DNA of 64,000 bases from Neisseriaceae bacterium PsAf (GCA_017114885.1 WNLJ01000015.1:1-64000), one strand, 5' to 3'; positions 9,940 through 20,482 are shown, numbered from the stretch's first letter. Notes: generated by a model from the letters alone, not told the origin. Numbers and translations are program-made.

Positions 9940-10923
9940 TTATAATTTATCCAACCCAACCGGTGGCCAAGAATCTAATTTTGTTCCTAAAACTAAGCCC
10001 TTAGACGCTAAAACTTCTTTAATTTCATTAAGCGACTTACGACCAAGATTAGGTGTTTTTAACAATTCTGTTTCAGTACGTTGAATTAAATCTCCAATAT
10101 AATAGATACTTTCTGCTTTCAAGCAATTTGCAGAACGTACAGTCAAATCCAAATCATCTACTGGTTGTAATAATACTGGATCGATTTCTGGCTCTTGCTC
10201 TTCTTCTACCTCTTCTAATTTACCTTTAAGGTCAGCAAAAATAGACATTTGATCAATTAAAATACGAGCTGCTGTTCTCACCGCATCTTCTGCATCTATT
10301 AATCCGTTAGTCTCAATATCTAATACTAAACAGTCCAAATCAGTTCTTTGTTTCACACGGGCTGGTTTTACTTCAAAGCTCACACGACTAATTGGTGAAA
10401 AACTAGCATCCAATTGAATGGCACCAATTTGTCGAGAATCTTCATTTTGTTCTCTTGAAGTAGCTGGTTGATACCCTCTTCCACTCTCAACTTTAATCAA
10501 CATTTCCAATTCGCCACCTTCTGCTAAGTGACAAATAACATGTTCAGGGTTAATAATTTCAACATCATGAGGCAATTGAATATCAGAAGCAAAGACCACA
10601 CCTGCTTGATCTTTCTTCAACAACAAAGTTGCTTCATCCGAACCATGAAGTTTAAACACAACCCCTTTTAAGTTCAAAAGTACATCGACCACATCTTCTT
10701 GTACATGATCAATGGTAGAGTATTCATGCAATACACCTGTAATATTCACTTCAGTCGGTGCAAAACCGGTCATAGAAGATAATAAAATTCTTCTTAACGC
10801 ATTACCTAGCGTGTGACCAAATCCTCGTTCGAAAGGTTCCATGGTAACTAAAGTACGATTAGGTGAAATAACTTCTACTTCAACACTACGTGGTTTTAAA
10901 AATTCAGAAGTACTATTTTGCAT
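9940..10923 (-). CDS. rpoA: RNA polymerase alpha subunit
   Basis: Alpha dimerises to nucleate RNA polymerase assembly and contacts UP elements and activators. The 327 residues show the N-terminal assembly domain (about 1-235, with [17 protein letters not shown]), a short acidic linker, and the C-terminal DNA-binding domain (about 250-327). That domain has the RSANCLK segment, containing the UP-element arginine, and [13 protein letters not shown]. It lies in the standard position between rpsD and rplQ. Confidence 0.98.
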   Translation of the reverse strand: MQNSTSEFLKPRSVEVEVISPNRTLVTMEPFERGFGHTLGNALRRILLSSMTGFAPTEVNITGVLHEYSTIDHVQEDVVDVLLNLKGVVFKLHGSDEATLLLKKDQAGVVFASDIQLPHDVEIINPEHVICHLAEGGELEMLIKVESGRGYQPATSREQNEDSRQIGAIQLDASFSPISRVSFEVKPARVKQRTDLDCLVLDIETNGLIDAEDAVRTAARILIDQMSIFADLKGKLEEVEEEQEPEIDPVLLQPVDDLDLTVRSANCLKAESIYYIGDLIQRTETELLKTPNLGRKSLNEIKEVLASKGLVLGTKLDSWPPVGLDKL

Positions 10924-10953
10924 TTATCTTTCCTCAAATAGCATCAAGTATTA

Positions 10954-11577
10954 TTATTTAGAATAAAACTCAACTACTAATTGTTCATTAATTTCTTGAC
11001 TTAATTCTGAGCGATCAGGATGATTCTTATACTCAGCAGTCATCTTGTTAGCATCTACTGTTAACCAAGAAGGAAAACCTACTTGTTCTGCAAGAATTAA
11101 TGCTTCTTGTATTCTCGATTGTTTCTTGGCTTTCTCTTTAACAGAAACTATATCACCTGGTTTTACAAGATAAGAAGGAATATTGACTGGTTTTTCATTA
11201 ACTAAAATAGCGCCATGAGAAACTAATTGTCTAGCTTCAGAACGCGTTGAACCAAAACCAGCTCTATATACAACATTATCTAATCTTGATTCTAATAATT
11301 GTAATAAGATTTCACCAGTAGAGCCTCTTCTTCTATCTGCTTCAGCAAAATACTTACGGAATTGTCTTTCTAACACACCATAAATTCTGCGAATTTTTTG
11401 TTTTTCTCTTAACTGTACGCCATAATCAGATAGTTGCTTTGGTCTAGCACCATGCTGTCCCGGTGCTACATTAAAATTTTTACATTTAGAGTCTAAAGAA
11501 CGACGTTTGCTTTTTAACTCTAAATCTGTCCCTTCACGACGGGATAATTTACATTTAGGTCCTAAATAACGTGCCAT
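10954..11577 (-). CDS. rpsD: 30S ribosomal protein S4
   Basis: S4 is a primary 16S rRNA binder that starts assembly of the 30S body. The 207-residue length is normal for proteobacteria. The start [16 protein letters not shown] and the S4 RNA-binding domain ([24 protein letters not shown], given here only as landmarks) are present. It lacks the four-cysteine zinc motif found in some lineages. In E. coli S4 represses the alpha operon; no equivalent site could be recognised before rpsM here. Confidence 0.98.
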   Translation of the reverse strand: MARYLGPKCKLSRREGTDLELKSKRRSLDSKCKNFNVAPGQHGARPKQLSDYGVQLREKQKIRRIYGVLERQFRKYFAEADRRRGSTGEILLQLLESRLDNVVYRAGFGSTRSEARQLVSHGAILVNEKPVNIPSYLVKPGDIVSVKEKAKKQSRIQEALILAEQVGFPSWLTVDANKMTAEYKNHPDRSELSQEINEQLVVEFYSK

Positions 11578-11593
11578 TGAATTCTTCTCCTAA

Positions 11594-11986
11594 TTAAATA
11601 CGACGACGTTTCGGAGGGCGACATCCATTATGAGGTATTGGAGTCACATCTGAAATACTGGTAATTTTAAATCCAAGAGCATTTAGCGAACGAACTGAAG
11701 ATTCACGACCAGGTCCAGGACCCTTAATTAAAACCTCTAAATTCTTTACACCATACTCTTGGGCAACTTTACCAGCTGATTCCGCTGCTATCTGAGCAGC
11801 AAAAGGTGTGCTTTTACGAGAACCTTTAAATCCTGCACCGCCAGAGGTAGCCCAAGACAACGCATTGCCTTGACGGTCAGTAATTGTAATAATAGTGTTG
11901 TTGAAAGATGCATGAATATGAGCAACTCCATCACTAACAGATTTACGTACTTTCTTGCGCACACGAGCTGTGTTTGCTTTAGCCAT
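11594..11986 (-). CDS. rpsK: 30S ribosomal protein S11
   Basis: S11 sits on the 30S platform by the mRNA exit near the E site. The 130-residue protein has the conserved [17 protein letters not shown] motif, [11 protein letters not shown], and the basic C-terminus [11 protein letters not shown]. It lies between rpsM and rpsD in the alpha operon. Confidence 0.98.
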   Translation of the reverse strand: MAKANTARVRKKVRKSVSDGVAHIHASFNNTIITITDRQGNALSWATSGGAGFKGSRKSTPFAAQIAAESAGKVAQEYGVKNLEVLIKGPGPGRESSVRSLNALGFKITSISDVTPIPHNGCRPPKRRRI

Positions 11987-12012
11987 TACATATTATCCTT
12001 AAAAAATTAAAT

Positions 12013-12375
12013 TTATTTCTTACCAGCAATCGCCTTACGAGGACCCTTACGAGTTCTTGCATTAGTGCGAGTACGCTGACCACGACACGGTAAGCCACGA
12101 CGATGGCGAAAACCGCGATAACATCCCATGTCCATTAAACGTTTAACAGACATAGATACTTCACGACGTAAGTCACCTTCTACATCATATTTAGCAACTT
12201 CGTCACGCAATCTTTCTAGTTCTGCATCAGATAAATCTTGAACTTTTTTAGAAGGTTCAACATCAGCAGCTACACAAATCAACTTTGCACGAGTATCTCC
12301 AATACCATAAATCGATTGCAAACCAATCACAACATGTGCTTTATTGGGGATATTCACTCCAGCTATACGAGCCAT
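12013..12375 (-). CDS. rpsM: 30S ribosomal protein S13
   Basis: S13 forms intersubunit bridges in the 30S head. The 120 residues run from [19 protein letters not shown] to the basic tail [12 protein letters not shown], with the conserved [19 protein letters not shown] segment before it. Only 34 bases separate it from infA upstream. rpmJ (L36) normally lies there in this lineage and is absent. Confidence 0.98.
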   Translation of the reverse strand: MARIAGVNIPNKAHVVIGLQSIYGIGDTRAKLICVAADVEPSKKVQDLSDAELERLRDEVAKYDVEGDLRREVSMSVKRLMDMGCYRGFRHRRGLPCRGQRTRTNARTRKGPRKAIAGKK

Positions 12376-12409
12376 AAATATTTCCTTTTATTAAAAATCT
12401 ATTTTTAAT

Positions 12410-12628
12410 TTATTTTGATCGAAATGTAATCCGACCTTTAGTTAAATCATATGGTGTCATTTCTACAGTAACTTTATCACCTGGGGAAATACGAATATAA
12501 TTCATCCTCATTTTCCCAGAAATAATACCTAATACCTCATGTCCATTTTCAAGTCTAACTTTAAATGTTGCATTAGGTAGCATTTCAAGAACTTCACCTT
12601 CCATCTCTAATGTATCTTCTTTTGCCAT
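12410..12628 (-). CDS. infA: Translation initiation factor IF-1
   Basis: IF-1 binds the 30S A site and helps IF-2 and IF-3 during initiation. The 72-residue OB-fold protein shows the standard sequence from [19 protein letters not shown] to [12 protein letters not shown]. It starts three bases after the secY stop, so it is part of the spc/alpha read-through unit. Confidence 0.98.
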   Translation of the reverse strand: MAKEDTLEMEGEVLEMLPNATFKVRLENGHEVLGIISGKMRMNYIRISPGDKVTVEMTPYDLTKGRITFRSK

Positions 12629-12631
12629 ACT

Positions 12632-13942
12632 TTACTTTCTTCTTGAAGTAGAACGGTTCATCAAATTTTCATACTGTTGACTCACTTGGTACGAACTCAA
12701 CTGCGCAGTAAAATCCATGGTTACCACTACTAAAATTAATAAAGAAGTACCCCCTAAATAAACAGGGATATTAAAGAATTGAATTAACAATTCTGGAATC
12801 ACGCATACAAAAGTGATATACAAAGCACCATAAAAAGTTAATCTTAAAATAACTTTTTCTAGGTACTTAGAAGTTTGCTCTCCTGGTCTAATTCCAGGAA
12901 TAATAGCACCACCTTTTTTTAAATTCTCAGCAATTTCTCTTGGGCTATACATAATAGCTGTATAGAAATAACTAAAGAAAAATATAGAAGCTGCAAAAAT
13001 AATCAAATAAACAGGTTGACCTCTAGTAACCATCACAGAGAAGGTCTGTAAAAAACTCATTGCATTAAAAGAGGTAATCCAATTAATTGCCATGCCTAAA
13101 AAAGCTAAAATACTAGAAGCGAAAATAGGCGGAATAACCCCTGCCATATTTAACTTAAATGGCACATGCGATGTTTGACCCCCAGCCATAGAACGAGTGG
13201 TCACTTGTCGTTTAGCATAGTGAATAGGAATCTTTCTTTGTCCACTTTCCACAAAAACCACAAAATATATTAAAACTAAGGCTCCTGCAAAAATCATCAC
13301 ACCAACAAATAAATTCATAGAACCACTTCTGATCATATCCAAAACTTTATAGATGCCTGTTGGGATAGAAGCTGCAATCCCAGCACAAATAATGATCGAA
13401 ATTCCGTTACCAATACCTCTTTCAGTAATTTGTTCACCTAACCACATTAAGAACATCGTTCCTGTTACCAAACAAACCACTGTCGATAAATAAAACTCAT
13501 AAGGGCCAATAATAACAATACCTGGTTGAGCTAATAATAATTTTGCCATTCCCAGCGATTGAAAAGTGGCTAAAATAATTGTACCAATACGCGTATATTT
13601 AGTAATAACCCTTCTTCCAGCTTCTCCTTCTTTTTTCAATGCTTTGAGAGAAGGAATAATCTCTCCTGCTAACTGCATAACAATAGAAGAGGAAATATAA
13701 GGCATAATACCAATTGCAAAAATAGAAAATCGCTGCAATGCACCACCTGAGAATAAATTTAACATCCCCAGTAAGCCATTACTAGACTGCTGTACCATAT
13801 TACTCATAGCAACAGGATCCACACCAGGAACAGGTATATGCGCACCAAATCGATACACAAACAACGCACCTAAAACAAACATAATCCGATTCATTAAATC
13901 GGATGAAACGTTTGTTTTACTTAATTTCTGAGAATTTGCCAC
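12632..13942 (-). CDS. secY: Protein translocase subunit SecY
   Basis: SecY is the channel of the Sec translocon. The 436 residues contain the ten transmembrane helices expected, with the conserved IPVPGVDP loop near the start and GIRPGEQTSKYLEKV in the cytoplasmic C5 loop region. It follows rplO in the spc operon. Its partner secE lies in the same supercluster at 40065-40583. Confidence 0.98.
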   Translation of the reverse strand: MANSQKLSKTNVSSDLMNRIMFVLGALFVYRFGAHIPVPGVDPVAMSNMVQQSSNGLLGMLNLFSGGALQRFSIFAIGIMPYISSSIVMQLAGEIIPSLKALKKEGEAGRRVITKYTRIGTIILATFQSLGMAKLLLAQPGIVIIGPYEFYLSTVVCLVTGTMFLMWLGEQITERGIGNGISIIICAGIAASIPTGIYKVLDMIRSGSMNLFVGVMIFAGALVLIYFVVFVESGQRKIPIHYAKRQVTTRSMAGGQTSHVPFKLNMAGVIPPIFASSILAFLGMAINWITSFNAMSFLQTFSVMVTRGQPVYLIIFAASIFFFSYFYTAIMYSPREIAENLKKGGAIIPGIRPGEQTSKYLEKVILRLTFYGALYITFVCVIPELLIQFFNIPVYLGGTSLLILVVVTMDFTAQLSSYQVSQQYENLMNRSTSRRK

Positions 13943-13958
13943 TTAATTTCCCTTTAAA

Positions 13959-14390
13959 TTATTCAACTTTTCCACCAGCTTCTTCTAAAGCTTTCTTCGC
14001 TCCTTCAGAAACTTTTAAACCTCTAATAGTAACTGCTTTAGAAATAGATCCTGTAGCAATTACTTTAACATTCTCGCTAATGCTTGGAATTAATTTGGCT
14101 TGTTTCAAAGCTAAAATATCAATATCAGTAACAGGTAATTGATCTAATTGAGTTAACGTTACTTGTGCATTATATTTATTAGTAAGAGATCTAAAGCCTC
14201 TCTTAGGTAAACGACGTTGGATAGGCATTTGACCACCTTCAAATCCAACTTTATGATAACCACCAGTACGACTCTTCTGACCTTTATGGCCACGACCACA
14301 AGTCTTACCTAAGCCACTTCCGATACCACGGCCAACTCTCTTAGCTGCTTTTTTAGAACCTTCTTTAGGTTGGATAGTATTTAAATACAT
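13959..14390 (-). CDS. rplO: 50S ribosomal protein L15
   Basis: L15 is a late 50S assembly protein. The 143 residues show the Gly-rich, basic N-terminal tail ([24 protein letters not shown]) and the globular C-terminal half ending [11 protein letters not shown]. The gene is four bases from rpmD and 16 bases from secY. Confidence 0.98.
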   Translation of the reverse strand: MYLNTIQPKEGSKKAAKRVGRGIGSGLGKTCGRGHKGQKSRTGGYHKVGFEGGQMPIQRRLPKRGFRSLTNKYNAQVTLTQLDQLPVTDIDILALKQAKLIPSISENVKVIATGSISKAVTIRGLKVSEGAKKALEEAGGKVE

Positions 14391-14394
14391 TTTA

Positions 14395-14898
14395 TTACTC
14401 CACTTTAAGTAGATAACTAATCTTATTAATCATACCTCTGTTTTCAGGGGTATCTAAGACTTCTACTGTATGTTCACGATGGCGCAAACCTAATCCTCTA
14501 GCACAAGCTCTATGTGATTGCTGACAACCAATCAGGCTCTTTTCTAAAGTAACCTTTATCGTTCCTGCAGATGATTTAGCCTTACTTGTCGCCTTACTCT
14601 TATTGTCACTAGCAGATTTAGACTTAGAAGAAGCCTTACTAGCTGATGTTTTAGGCTTAGCCGCTGTTTTCGAAGTACTTGCTTTAGAAGAAGTCGTTTT
14701 ACTCTTGGTGCTACTTGTTGTTTTCTTTGTTGTTGACTTCTTAGCTGTACTTGATGCATTAGCACTACTTGTTTTTTTGGTTTGAGCAACTTTTTTTTCA
14801 GCAGTATCTTGTTTTTTTGCTGCTGCTGTCTTTTTTTCAGTCTCAGCCACTGCTTCTTTTGAATCTTTTGTTGCTACATCTAATTCTTTATCACTCAT
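14395..14898 (-). CDS. rpmD: 50S ribosomal protein L30 with long low-complexity N-terminal extension
   Basis: The last 55 residues (about 113-167, [20 protein letters not shown] through [11 protein letters not shown]) are a normal L30 (uL30) core, which by itself is usually about 60 residues. They are preceded by about 111 residues made almost entirely of Lys, Ser, Thr and Ala, resembling histone H1-like tails. No ATG, GTG or TTG start lies near the core, so the extension should be translated. The ATG at 14898 overlaps the rpsE stop by eight bases (ATGAGTGA), the usual coupling geometry. Whether the tail stays on the mature protein or is processed is unknown. Confidence 0.93.
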   Translation of the reverse strand: MSDKELDVATKDSKEAVAETEKKTAAAKKQDTAEKKVAQTKKTSSANASSTAKKSTTKKTTSSTKSKTTSSKASTSKTAAKPKTSASKASSKSKSASDNKSKATSKAKSSAGTIKVTLEKSLIGCQQSHRACARGLGLRHREHTVEVLDTPENRGMINKISYLLKVE

Positions 14899-15406
14899 GA
14901 CTTGTTCCTAAAATTTCTTCTACTGACAAACCTCTCTTACGAGCAATCTCATCAGGTGTTTTAATTTTCATCAATCCATCCAAAGTAGCACGGACGATAT
15001 TATAAGGATTGGTAGATCCATGAATCTTAGCAGATACATTATGCACACCCATCACATCAAATACCAAACGCATAGGACCCCCTGCTTTTACACCACTACC
15101 TTCTTTAGAAGGTTGCATAAAAACTTTAGTTGCACCATGCTTACCAATCACTTGGTGATGAATTGTTCTATCATTTAAAGGGATTTTGACCATGTTTTTT
15201 CTTGCTTGATCCATCGCTTTTTGAATCGCCAAAGGCACTTCTTTCGCTTTCCCTTTACCCATACCCACTTGTCCATCGCCATTGCCCACTACAGCAAGAG
15301 CTGAAAAAGACATAATGCGTCCACCTTTTACAACTTTAGTTACACGGTTAACGGAAACCATTTTCTCTAATAAACCATCACCGCGTTCTTCTACTTGTTT
15401 TGCCAT
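14891..15406 (-). CDS. rpsE: 30S ribosomal protein S5
   Basis: S5 forms part of the mRNA entry channel and affects decoding accuracy. The double-stranded RNA-binding domain ([20 protein letters not shown], about residues 22-41) and the ribosomal-fold C-terminal domain are complete. I start it at the ATG of MAKQVEER (15406), the usual N-terminus, rather than the ATG six bases upstream. It ends in an eight-base overlap with rpmD. Confidence 0.97.
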   Translation of the reverse strand: MAKQVEERGDGLLEKMVSVNRVTKVVKGGRIMSFSALAVVGNGDGQVGMGKGKAKEVPLAIQKAMDQARKNMVKIPLNDRTIHHQVIGKHGATKVFMQPSKEGSGVKAGGPMRLVFDVMGVHNVSAKIHGSTNPYNIVRATLDGLMKIKTPDEIARKRGLSVEEILGTSHE

Positions 15407-15425
15407 TATCACTCCGTTTATTTTA

Positions 15426-15779
15426 TTAACAGTTCAAGCCATTTTCTCTAGCTGCATCAGCCAAAGCTTTTACGCGGCCATGATATTTATATCCAGACCT
15501 ATCAAAGGCTACATCGGTAATCCCTGCAGATTTAGCACGTTCAGCAATCAACTTACCTACTTCAGTTGCCACATCAGTAGTATTACCAATTTTATACTTA
15601 GAACGTATCGCAGATTCCACACTCGAAGCATGAGCTAAAACTTTCTCGTTATCCGAAGACAAAATTTGAGCATAAATATTGTTGTTACTTCTATAAACTG
15701 TCAGGCGGACGGCTCCTGAATTCGCTATTTTGGCACGAGTTTTACGTGCTCTGCGTATTCTTGCTTGATTTTTATTCAT
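15426..15779 (-). CDS. rplR: 50S ribosomal protein L18
   Basis: L18 binds 5S rRNA with L5 and L25 in the central protuberance. The 117-residue length and the end [20 protein letters not shown] are standard for bacteria, as is the basic N-terminus [16 protein letters not shown]. It is in the usual rplF-rplR-rpsE order. Confidence 0.98.
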   Translation of the reverse strand: MNKNQARIRRARKTRAKIANSGAVRLTVYRSNNNIYAQILSSDNEKVLAHASSVESAIRSKYKIGNTTDVATEVGKLIAERAKSAGITDVAFDRSGYKYHGRVKALADAARENGLNC

Positions 15780-15792
15780 TTTATTGCCTCAA

Positions 15793-16329
15793 TTATTTCT
15801 TAGTAGTTTCTTTAATTGCAACATATTCATCAGCATATCTAACCCCTTTACCTTTATAAGGCTCAGGAGGTCTATACCCTCTTACTTCTGCTGCGACTTG
15901 ACCTACCTTTTGTTTATCAAACCCTGAAATAACAATTTCCGTTTGGGATGGAGTTTCTGCCGTAATACCTTCTGGCAATTGATAGGCTACTGGATGTGAA
16001 AAACCTAAAGAAAGATTTAAAACTTTACCTTGGGCTTGAGCACGATACCCTACCCCAATTAATTGTAATTTCTTTTGAAATCCTTCAGATACTCCATGAA
16101 CCATATTAGCAACAATTGCTCTTAAAGTACCAGACATCGCATTTGATGCTTTAGATGATGATTTAGCTTCAAATTTAACTTCGTTGTTTTCCACCACAAC
16201 ATTCACCAAGTTTGATTTGAACTTCTGTTTCATCTCACCTTGCTTGCCTTTAACAATAATCTCATTATTGTTAACTTTTACATCAATCCCTTCAGGAATG
16301 CTAACCGGGTTTTTTGCAATTCTAGACAT
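15793..16329 (-). CDS. rplF: 50S ribosomal protein L6
   Basis: L6 stabilises the base of the L7/L12 stalk near the sarcin-ricin loop. The 178-residue protein has two repeats of the L6 fold, starting [14 protein letters not shown] and ending with the conserved [16 protein letters not shown] block. It is part of the spc operon. Confidence 0.98.
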   Translation of the reverse strand: MSRIAKNPVSIPEGIDVKVNNNEIIVKGKQGEMKQKFKSNLVNVVVENNEVKFEAKSSSKASNAMSGTLRAIVANMVHGVSEGFQKKLQLIGVGYRAQAQGKVLNLSLGFSHPVAYQLPEGITAETPSQTEIVISGFDKQKVGQVAAEVRGYRPPEPYKGKGVRYADEYVAIKETTKK

Positions 16330-16344
16330 GATTAATTTCCTCTC

Positions 16345-16737
16345 CTAAGCGACGATGCACAACAACTCGCCACCTACTTGATTAGCACGAGCTTTACGAT
16401 CTGTCATTACACCCTTCGATGTACTGACAATAGCCACTCCCAAACCATTCATTACACTTGGAATGTCGTTTGTACCCTTATATACCCGTAAACCCGGACG
16501 AGAAACTCGTTTAATTAATTCAATAACCGGTTTACCAGCATAATATTTCAACTCGATTTCCAAAGTTGGTTTGCCTTCATTATTTAATTTATAATCTTCA
16601 ATATAACCTTCTTCTTTCAAAACTTGAGCAATAGAACACTTAAGTTTTGAAGATGGCATTGCAACAGACTCTTTACCTGCTACTTGTCCATTGCGAATAC
16701 GGGTCAACATATCAGAAATAGGATCATGCATACTCAT
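16345..16737 (-). CDS. rpsH: 30S ribosomal protein S8
   Basis: S8 binds the central domain of 16S rRNA and in E. coli represses the spc operon at the L5 cistron. The 130 residues start [18 protein letters not shown] and contain the [21 protein letters not shown]-terminal motif. The N-terminus closely resembles that of Neisseria S8 as I remember it. No S8-like mRNA site before rplE was recognised. Confidence 0.98.
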   Translation of the reverse strand: MSMHDPISDMLTRIRNGQVAGKESVAMPSSKLKCSIAQVLKEEGYIEDYKLNNEGKPTLEIELKYYAGKPVIELIKRVSRPGLRVYKGTNDIPSVMNGLGVAIVSTSKGVMTDRKARANQVGGELLCIVA

Positions 16738-16752
16738 TGATTAATCTCCTAC

Positions 16753-17058
16753 TTACCAACTAGATTTAATCACACCAGGAATTTCGCCCTTCATTGCAAG
16801 TTCGCGAACCTTAGTACGACCTAATCCAAATTTTCTAAAAGTACCACGTGGTCTACCTGTCATTTCACAACGACGTCTTTGACGTACAGGCATAGCATTA
16901 CGTGGAATAGATTGAAATTTTAAACGTGCTTCAAATTTTTCTTCTTCCGTTGCGTTTGGATCATTAATAACTGCAATGATCGCAAGACGTTTCGGTTCAT
17001 ATTTTTCAGCCAAACGTTGACGTTTCACATCTCTATAAATTAACGATTTTTTTGCCAT
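16753..17058 (-). CDS. rpsN: 30S ribosomal protein S14 (zinc-free form)
   Basis: S14 helps fold the 30S head. At 101 residues it is the long form without zinc. It has no CxxC pairs and only one cysteine in [12 protein letters not shown], followed by [16 protein letters not shown]. It lies in the usual place between rplE and rpsH. Confidence 0.98.
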   Translation of the reverse strand: MAKKSLIYRDVKRQRLAEKYEPKRLAIIAVINDPNATEEEKFEARLKFQSIPRNAMPVRQRRRCEMTGRPRGTFRKFGLGRTKVRELAMKGEIPGVIKSSW

Positions 17059-17064
17059 ATATTT

Positions 17065-17604
17065 TTAACTCTTAAAAGGAAAATTCATTAACGTTAACAA
17101 CTCTCTTGCTTCTTCATCAGTTTTTGCTGTGGTTGTGATGGTAATATTTAAACCACGCAAAGTATCGATTTTATCATACTCAATTTCAGGAAATATAATT
17201 TGCTCTTTAACACCCATATTATAATTTCCTCTACCATCAAATGACTTAGGATTTAAGCCTCTAAAGTCACGAATACGAGGTAAAGAAACAACAATTAGTC
17301 TTTCTAAAAACTCATACATCTGACGACGACGTAAAGTCACTTTACATCCAATGGGATAGTCATCACGTATCTTAAAACCAGCAATAGATTTTTTAGCTTT
17401 AGTCACAACAGGTTTTTGTCCTGAAATTTTTGCTAAATCAGATAAAGCAAATTCCATAACCTTTTTGTCAGCCACTGCTTCACCTACACCCATATTTAAA
17501 GTGATTTTTTCAATACGAGGCACTTCCATAATAGACTTATAGCCCATTTTTTCCATCATCTGTGGAGCAATTTCTTCCAAATACTGCTTTCTTAAACTAG
17601 ACAT
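17065..17604 (-). CDS. rplE: 50S ribosomal protein L5
   Basis: L5 binds 5S rRNA and contacts P-site tRNA. The protein shows [16 protein letters not shown] and [18 protein letters not shown], diagnostic of L5. I prefer the ATG at 17604 ([12 protein letters not shown]), giving 179 residues, the usual length. An upstream ATG at 17616 would add four residues and overlap the rplX stop by one base. Confidence 0.96.
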   Translation of the reverse strand: MSSLRKQYLEEIAPQMMEKMGYKSIMEVPRIEKITLNMGVGEAVADKKVMEFALSDLAKISGQKPVVTKAKKSIAGFKIRDDYPIGCKVTLRRRQMYEFLERLIVVSLPRIRDFRGLNPKSFDGRGNYNMGVKEQIIFPEIEYDKIDTLRGLNITITTTAKTDEEARELLTLMNFPFKS

Positions 17605-17615
17605 ATTTAACTCCA

Positions 17616-17942
17616 TTAAGCCTCAATAGTTTGTCCATCCGATTTATAAATACGAACGCGACGTACCTTTTTACCTTCTTCTGCAACAACCTTAATCCCA
17701 ACACGATCAGCTTTTTTAGTTTTAGGATTTAAAATTGCTACATTAGAAATTGCTATTGGCATAGTTTTAACTACTATTCCGCCTTCTTGTCCTTGTGCAG
17801 GATTAGGTTTGGTGTGACGTTTCGCTACATTAACACCTTCAACCACAACTTTATCATCAGTCACTTTTAAAACTTTGCCCTGACGTCCTTTATCTTTACC
17901 TGCAATTACTACAACCTGATCGCCTTTGTGAATTTTATTCAT
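17616..17942 (-). CDS. rplX: 50S ribosomal protein L24
   Basis: L24 is one of the two proteins that initiate 50S assembly and lies at the tunnel exit. The 108 residues have the KOW motif [20 protein letters not shown] near the N-terminus. It follows rplN by nine bases. Confidence 0.97.
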   Translation of the reverse strand: MNKIHKGDQVVVIAGKDKGRQGKVLKVTDDKVVVEGVNVAKRHTKPNPAQGQEGGIVVKTMPIAISNVAILNPKTKKADRVGIKVVAEEGKKVRRVRIYKSDGQTIEA

Positions 17943-17951
17943 TTGAACTCC

Positions 17952-18320
17952 TTAAATCACTTCTGGTGCCAATGAAACGATTTTCATAAATCGTTCCGAA
18001 CGTAATTCACGCGTTACTGGTCCAAAAATACGAGTACCTAGAGGTTCAAGTTTGGCATTCAATAGCACCGCAGCATTACGATCAAATTTAATTAAATTAC
18101 CATCAGCACGACGTACACCTTTTGCAGTTCTAACAACAACTGCATTATATACATCACCTTTTTTAACACGGCCATGTGGCGCCGCATCTTTCACTGTAAC
18201 TTTTATGACATCGCCAACTGTTGCATAACGACGTTTTGAGCCGCCCAACACTTTAATGCACATTACTTTACGTGCACCAGAATTATCAGCCACATCCAAA
18301 ATGGTTTGCATCTGAATCAT
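17952..18320 (-). CDS. rplN: 50S ribosomal protein L14
   Basis: L14 lies at the subunit interface and contacts 16S rRNA helix 14. The 122-residue sequence, [18 protein letters not shown] to [11 protein letters not shown], is complete. A 252-bp gap with a near-consensus promoter precedes it, so it is the first gene of a separately started spc operon. Confidence 0.98.
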   Translation of the reverse strand: MIQMQTILDVADNSGARKVMCIKVLGGSKRRYATVGDVIKVTVKDAAPHGRVKKGDVYNAVVVRTAKGVRRADGNLIKFDRNAAVLLNAKLEPLGTRIFGPVTRELRSERFMKIVSLAPEVI

Positions 18321-18511
18321 GATGATTACCTTTACTTGCTTGCAATAATTAATTCAACAACTCTAAACCAACTTAACTTATCATTGTTAAAAAGCCTTTT
18401 AAATACCTCTTAAACTTCTTAACACTCTATATTTTCCTACAGAGTTCTAATAAATCAGTCTTGGCTCCCGAAAAGGATCTAGATTTATCTGTTTTTTATA
18501 AAAAGAAGGAG

Positions 18512-18540
18512 ATTGTAACATGCTTTATTCATCCTAACAA
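18512..18540 (-). promoter_or_regulatory. Sigma-70 promoter of the spc operon
   Basis: On the minus strand TTGTTA (18535-18540) and TACAAT (18512-18517) are separated by exactly 17 bp, with TGT directly before the -10 (extended -10). The expected transcript starts near 18505 and has a leader of about 185 nt before rplN. A short ACTCT/AGAGT inverted pair is present in that leader, but no known regulatory fold was recognised. Confidence 0.75.
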
Positions 18541-18572
18541 CCCCCTTCCCGCTATGTATGGCTAATTTATTA

Positions 18573-18833
18573 TTAAATAATTTTAGCTTTTTCAACTAAA
18601 GAAGTAACAACCCAGGCTTTAGTTTTTGAAATCGGTTTATTTTCCGAAATACGAACAATATCACCTTCTTTACATTCATTGGCTTCATCATGAGCGTGGA
18701 TTTTACTTGTCTTACGGATGAACTTACCATAAAGAGGATGTTTCACTTTTCTCTCAATCAATACAGTCACCGTTTTATCCATCTTATCACTAACCACTTT
18801 CCCAGTTAGAGTACGTATATTTTTATCACTCAT
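18573..18833 (-). CDS. rpsQ: 30S ribosomal protein S17
   Basis: S17 is a primary 16S rRNA binder of the 30S body. The 86-residue OB-fold protein contains [19 protein letters not shown] and the [15 protein letters not shown] segment. It is the last gene of the S10 operon; its start overlaps the rpmC stop by four bases. Confidence 0.98.
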   Translation of the reverse strand: MSDKNIRTLTGKVVSDKMDKTVTVLIERKVKHPLYGKFIRKTSKIHAHDEANECKEGDIVRISENKPISKTKAWVVTSLVEKAKII

Positions 18834-19024
18834 ACCGCTACTCCTTTTTCAGCCAAAACAGTTTTAATACGTGCAATTTCACGTTTAATTTTTTTAACTT
18901 CACTGGTCTTAGCCAATTGACCTGATGATAATTGCATTCTTAATCCAAAACTAACTTTATTTAATTCCAAAAGTTCTTTTTTTAAATCTTCTGGACTTTT
19001 TTCTCTAAGTTCTACTATGTTCAT
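18830..19024 (-). CDS. rpmC: 50S ribosomal protein L29
   Basis: L29 is a small helical protein at the tunnel exit that contributes to the SRP and trigger factor docking site. The 64 residues show the standard two-helix pattern [16 protein letters not shown] and [18 protein letters not shown]. It overlaps both neighbours by one to four bases. Confidence 0.97.
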   Translation of the reverse strand: MNIVELREKSPEDLKKELLELNKVSFGLRMQLSSGQLAKTSEVKKIKREIARIKTVLAEKGVAV

Positions 19025-19440
19025 TATTGACCCACCTGTCTAGTCACAAAAACAGTCGAAATAGGTAATTTAGCAGCCGCTAAAGCAAATGCTTGACGTG
19101 CCAAATCTTCGGACACTCCGTCCATTTCATACAATACTTTCCCAGGGCGTATTTCAGCAACGAAATATTCAGGAGAACCTTTACCACCCCCCATACGTAC
19201 TCCGATTGCCTTTTCTGTGATAGGTTTATCAGGAAAAACTCTAATCCAAATACGTCCGCCACGTTTAATATGACGAGTCATTGCACGACGAGCTGCTTCG
19301 ATTTGTCTTGCTGTTAGGCGTCCTCTACCAGTAGCTTTTAATGCAAAATCACCAAAATTAACATCAGTACCATTAGTCGCTACACCTGTATTACGACCTT
19401 TATGGTGCTTACGAAATTTCATTCTATTTGGCTGCAGCAT
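19024..19440 (-). CDS. rplP: 50S ribosomal protein L16
   Basis: L16 organises the A-site architecture of the 50S subunit. The usual N-terminus [17 protein letters not shown] starts at 19440 with an AGGTGG ribosome site just upstream. That gives 138 residues, the normal bacterial length, so I reject the start nine bases further upstream. The conserved [20 protein letters not shown] motif is present. Confidence 0.97.
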   Translation of the reverse strand: MLQPNRMKFRKHHKGRNTGVATNGTDVNFGDFALKATGRGRLTARQIEAARRAMTRHIKRGGRIWIRVFPDKPITEKAIGVRMGGGKGSPEYFVAEIRPGKVLYEMDGVSEDLARQAFALAAAKLPISTVFVTRQVGQ

Positions 19441-20128
19441 TTCTACCACCTGCCTTTCTTCTTCTGTTTAATTGAGGTTTTTCATCAGAGATATGATCTG
19501 GAGAACCTACTTCTCCTTTATAAATCCAAACCTTAACACCAATAATTCCATAAGTGGTTAAAGCTTCACTTGTTGCATAATCCACATCAGCACGCAAAGT
19601 GTGTAAAGGAACTCTTCCTTCTCTATACCACTCACTTCTTGCAATATCAATTCCATTCAAACGACCAGAACACATTATTTTAACGCCCTTAGCGCCTTGT
19701 TTCATCGCATTTTGCATCGCACGACGCATTGCTCTTCTAAAGGCAATACGTTTTTCCAACTGTTGGGCGATACCATCTGCAACGACTTGTGCATTCAATT
19801 CAGGTCTACGAATTTCTTCGATATTAACATGAACTGGAACTCCCATTAATTTTTGTAAATCATTTCTTAAACTCTCAATGCCTTCACCTTTTTTACCAAT
19901 AACAACGCCAGGTCTAGCACTGTGAATTGTAATACGGGCAGACTTAGCTGGTCTTTCAATAACGACTCTACCAACTGATGCGCCTGATAATCTTTTATCT
20001 AAATATTCTCTAACTTCTATATCTTGTTTCAATATTGTAGGAAACTCACTAGATTTAGCATACCACTTAGAAGACCAGTCTTTATTGACCGATAAGCGAA
20101 AACCCGTAGGATTAATTTTTTGACCCAT
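19424..20128 (-). CDS. rpsC: 30S ribosomal protein S3
   Basis: S3 lies at the mRNA entry tunnel and helps unwind mRNA. The 234 residues begin [20 protein letters not shown]. They include a KH domain with [17 protein letters not shown] (about residues 75-91) and end in a basic tail. It overlaps the preferred rplP start by 17 bases. Confidence 0.98.
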   Translation of the reverse strand: MGQKINPTGFRLSVNKDWSSKWYAKSSEFPTILKQDIEVREYLDKRLSGASVGRVVIERPAKSARITIHSARPGVVIGKKGEGIESLRNDLQKLMGVPVHVNIEEIRRPELNAQVVADGIAQQLEKRIAFRRAMRRAMQNAMKQGAKGVKIMCSGRLNGIDIARSEWYREGRVPLHTLRADVDYATSEALTTYGIIGVKVWIYKGEVGSPDHISDEKPQLNRRRKAGGRNAAAK

Positions 20129-20139
20129 TCTGTTTTCCT

Positions 20140-20469
20140 TTAATCACTTAACGTCACATTGATGTGACAAGTTTGTTTTTCAATACGATTACCACGTCCC
20201 TTAGCTCTTGCACGAAATCTCTTTAAACTTCCTGATTTATTTACAAAAACTTCATAAACTTTGAGTGTGTCTATATCAGCACCCTCATTGTTTTCCGCAT
20301 TAGCAATCGCCGATAGCAAAACCTTCTTGACTAAATCAGATCCTTTTTTAGGACTGAAAGTTAGAATATTTAATGCTTCTTCAACTTGTTTACCGCGAAT
20401 CATATCCACTACTAATCTTGCTTTTTGCGCAGATATTCTCGCATTCTGATGATTTGCTGTAACTCTCAT
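20140..20469 (-). CDS. rplV: 50S ribosomal protein L22
   Basis: L22 lines the peptide exit tunnel and forms part of its constriction, relevant to macrolides and stalling peptides. The 109 residues include [20 protein letters not shown] and the extended hairpin [20 protein letters not shown]. No unusual insertion is seen in the loop. Confidence 0.98.
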   Translation of the reverse strand: MRVTANHQNARISAQKARLVVDMIRGKQVEEALNILTFSPKKGSDLVKKVLLSAIANAENNEGADIDTLKVYEVFVNKSGSLKRFRARAKGRGNRIEKQTCHINVTLSD

Positions 20470-20482
20470 ATCTTACCCCTTA

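Noticed and set aside
14556-14789. Long open frames in other phases and on the other strand across the rpmD extension
   Set aside because: They are mirror frames of the Lys/Ser/Thr repeat-like coding sequence; the resulting Leu-rich or Gln/Leu-rich proteins have no start context and no family resemblance.
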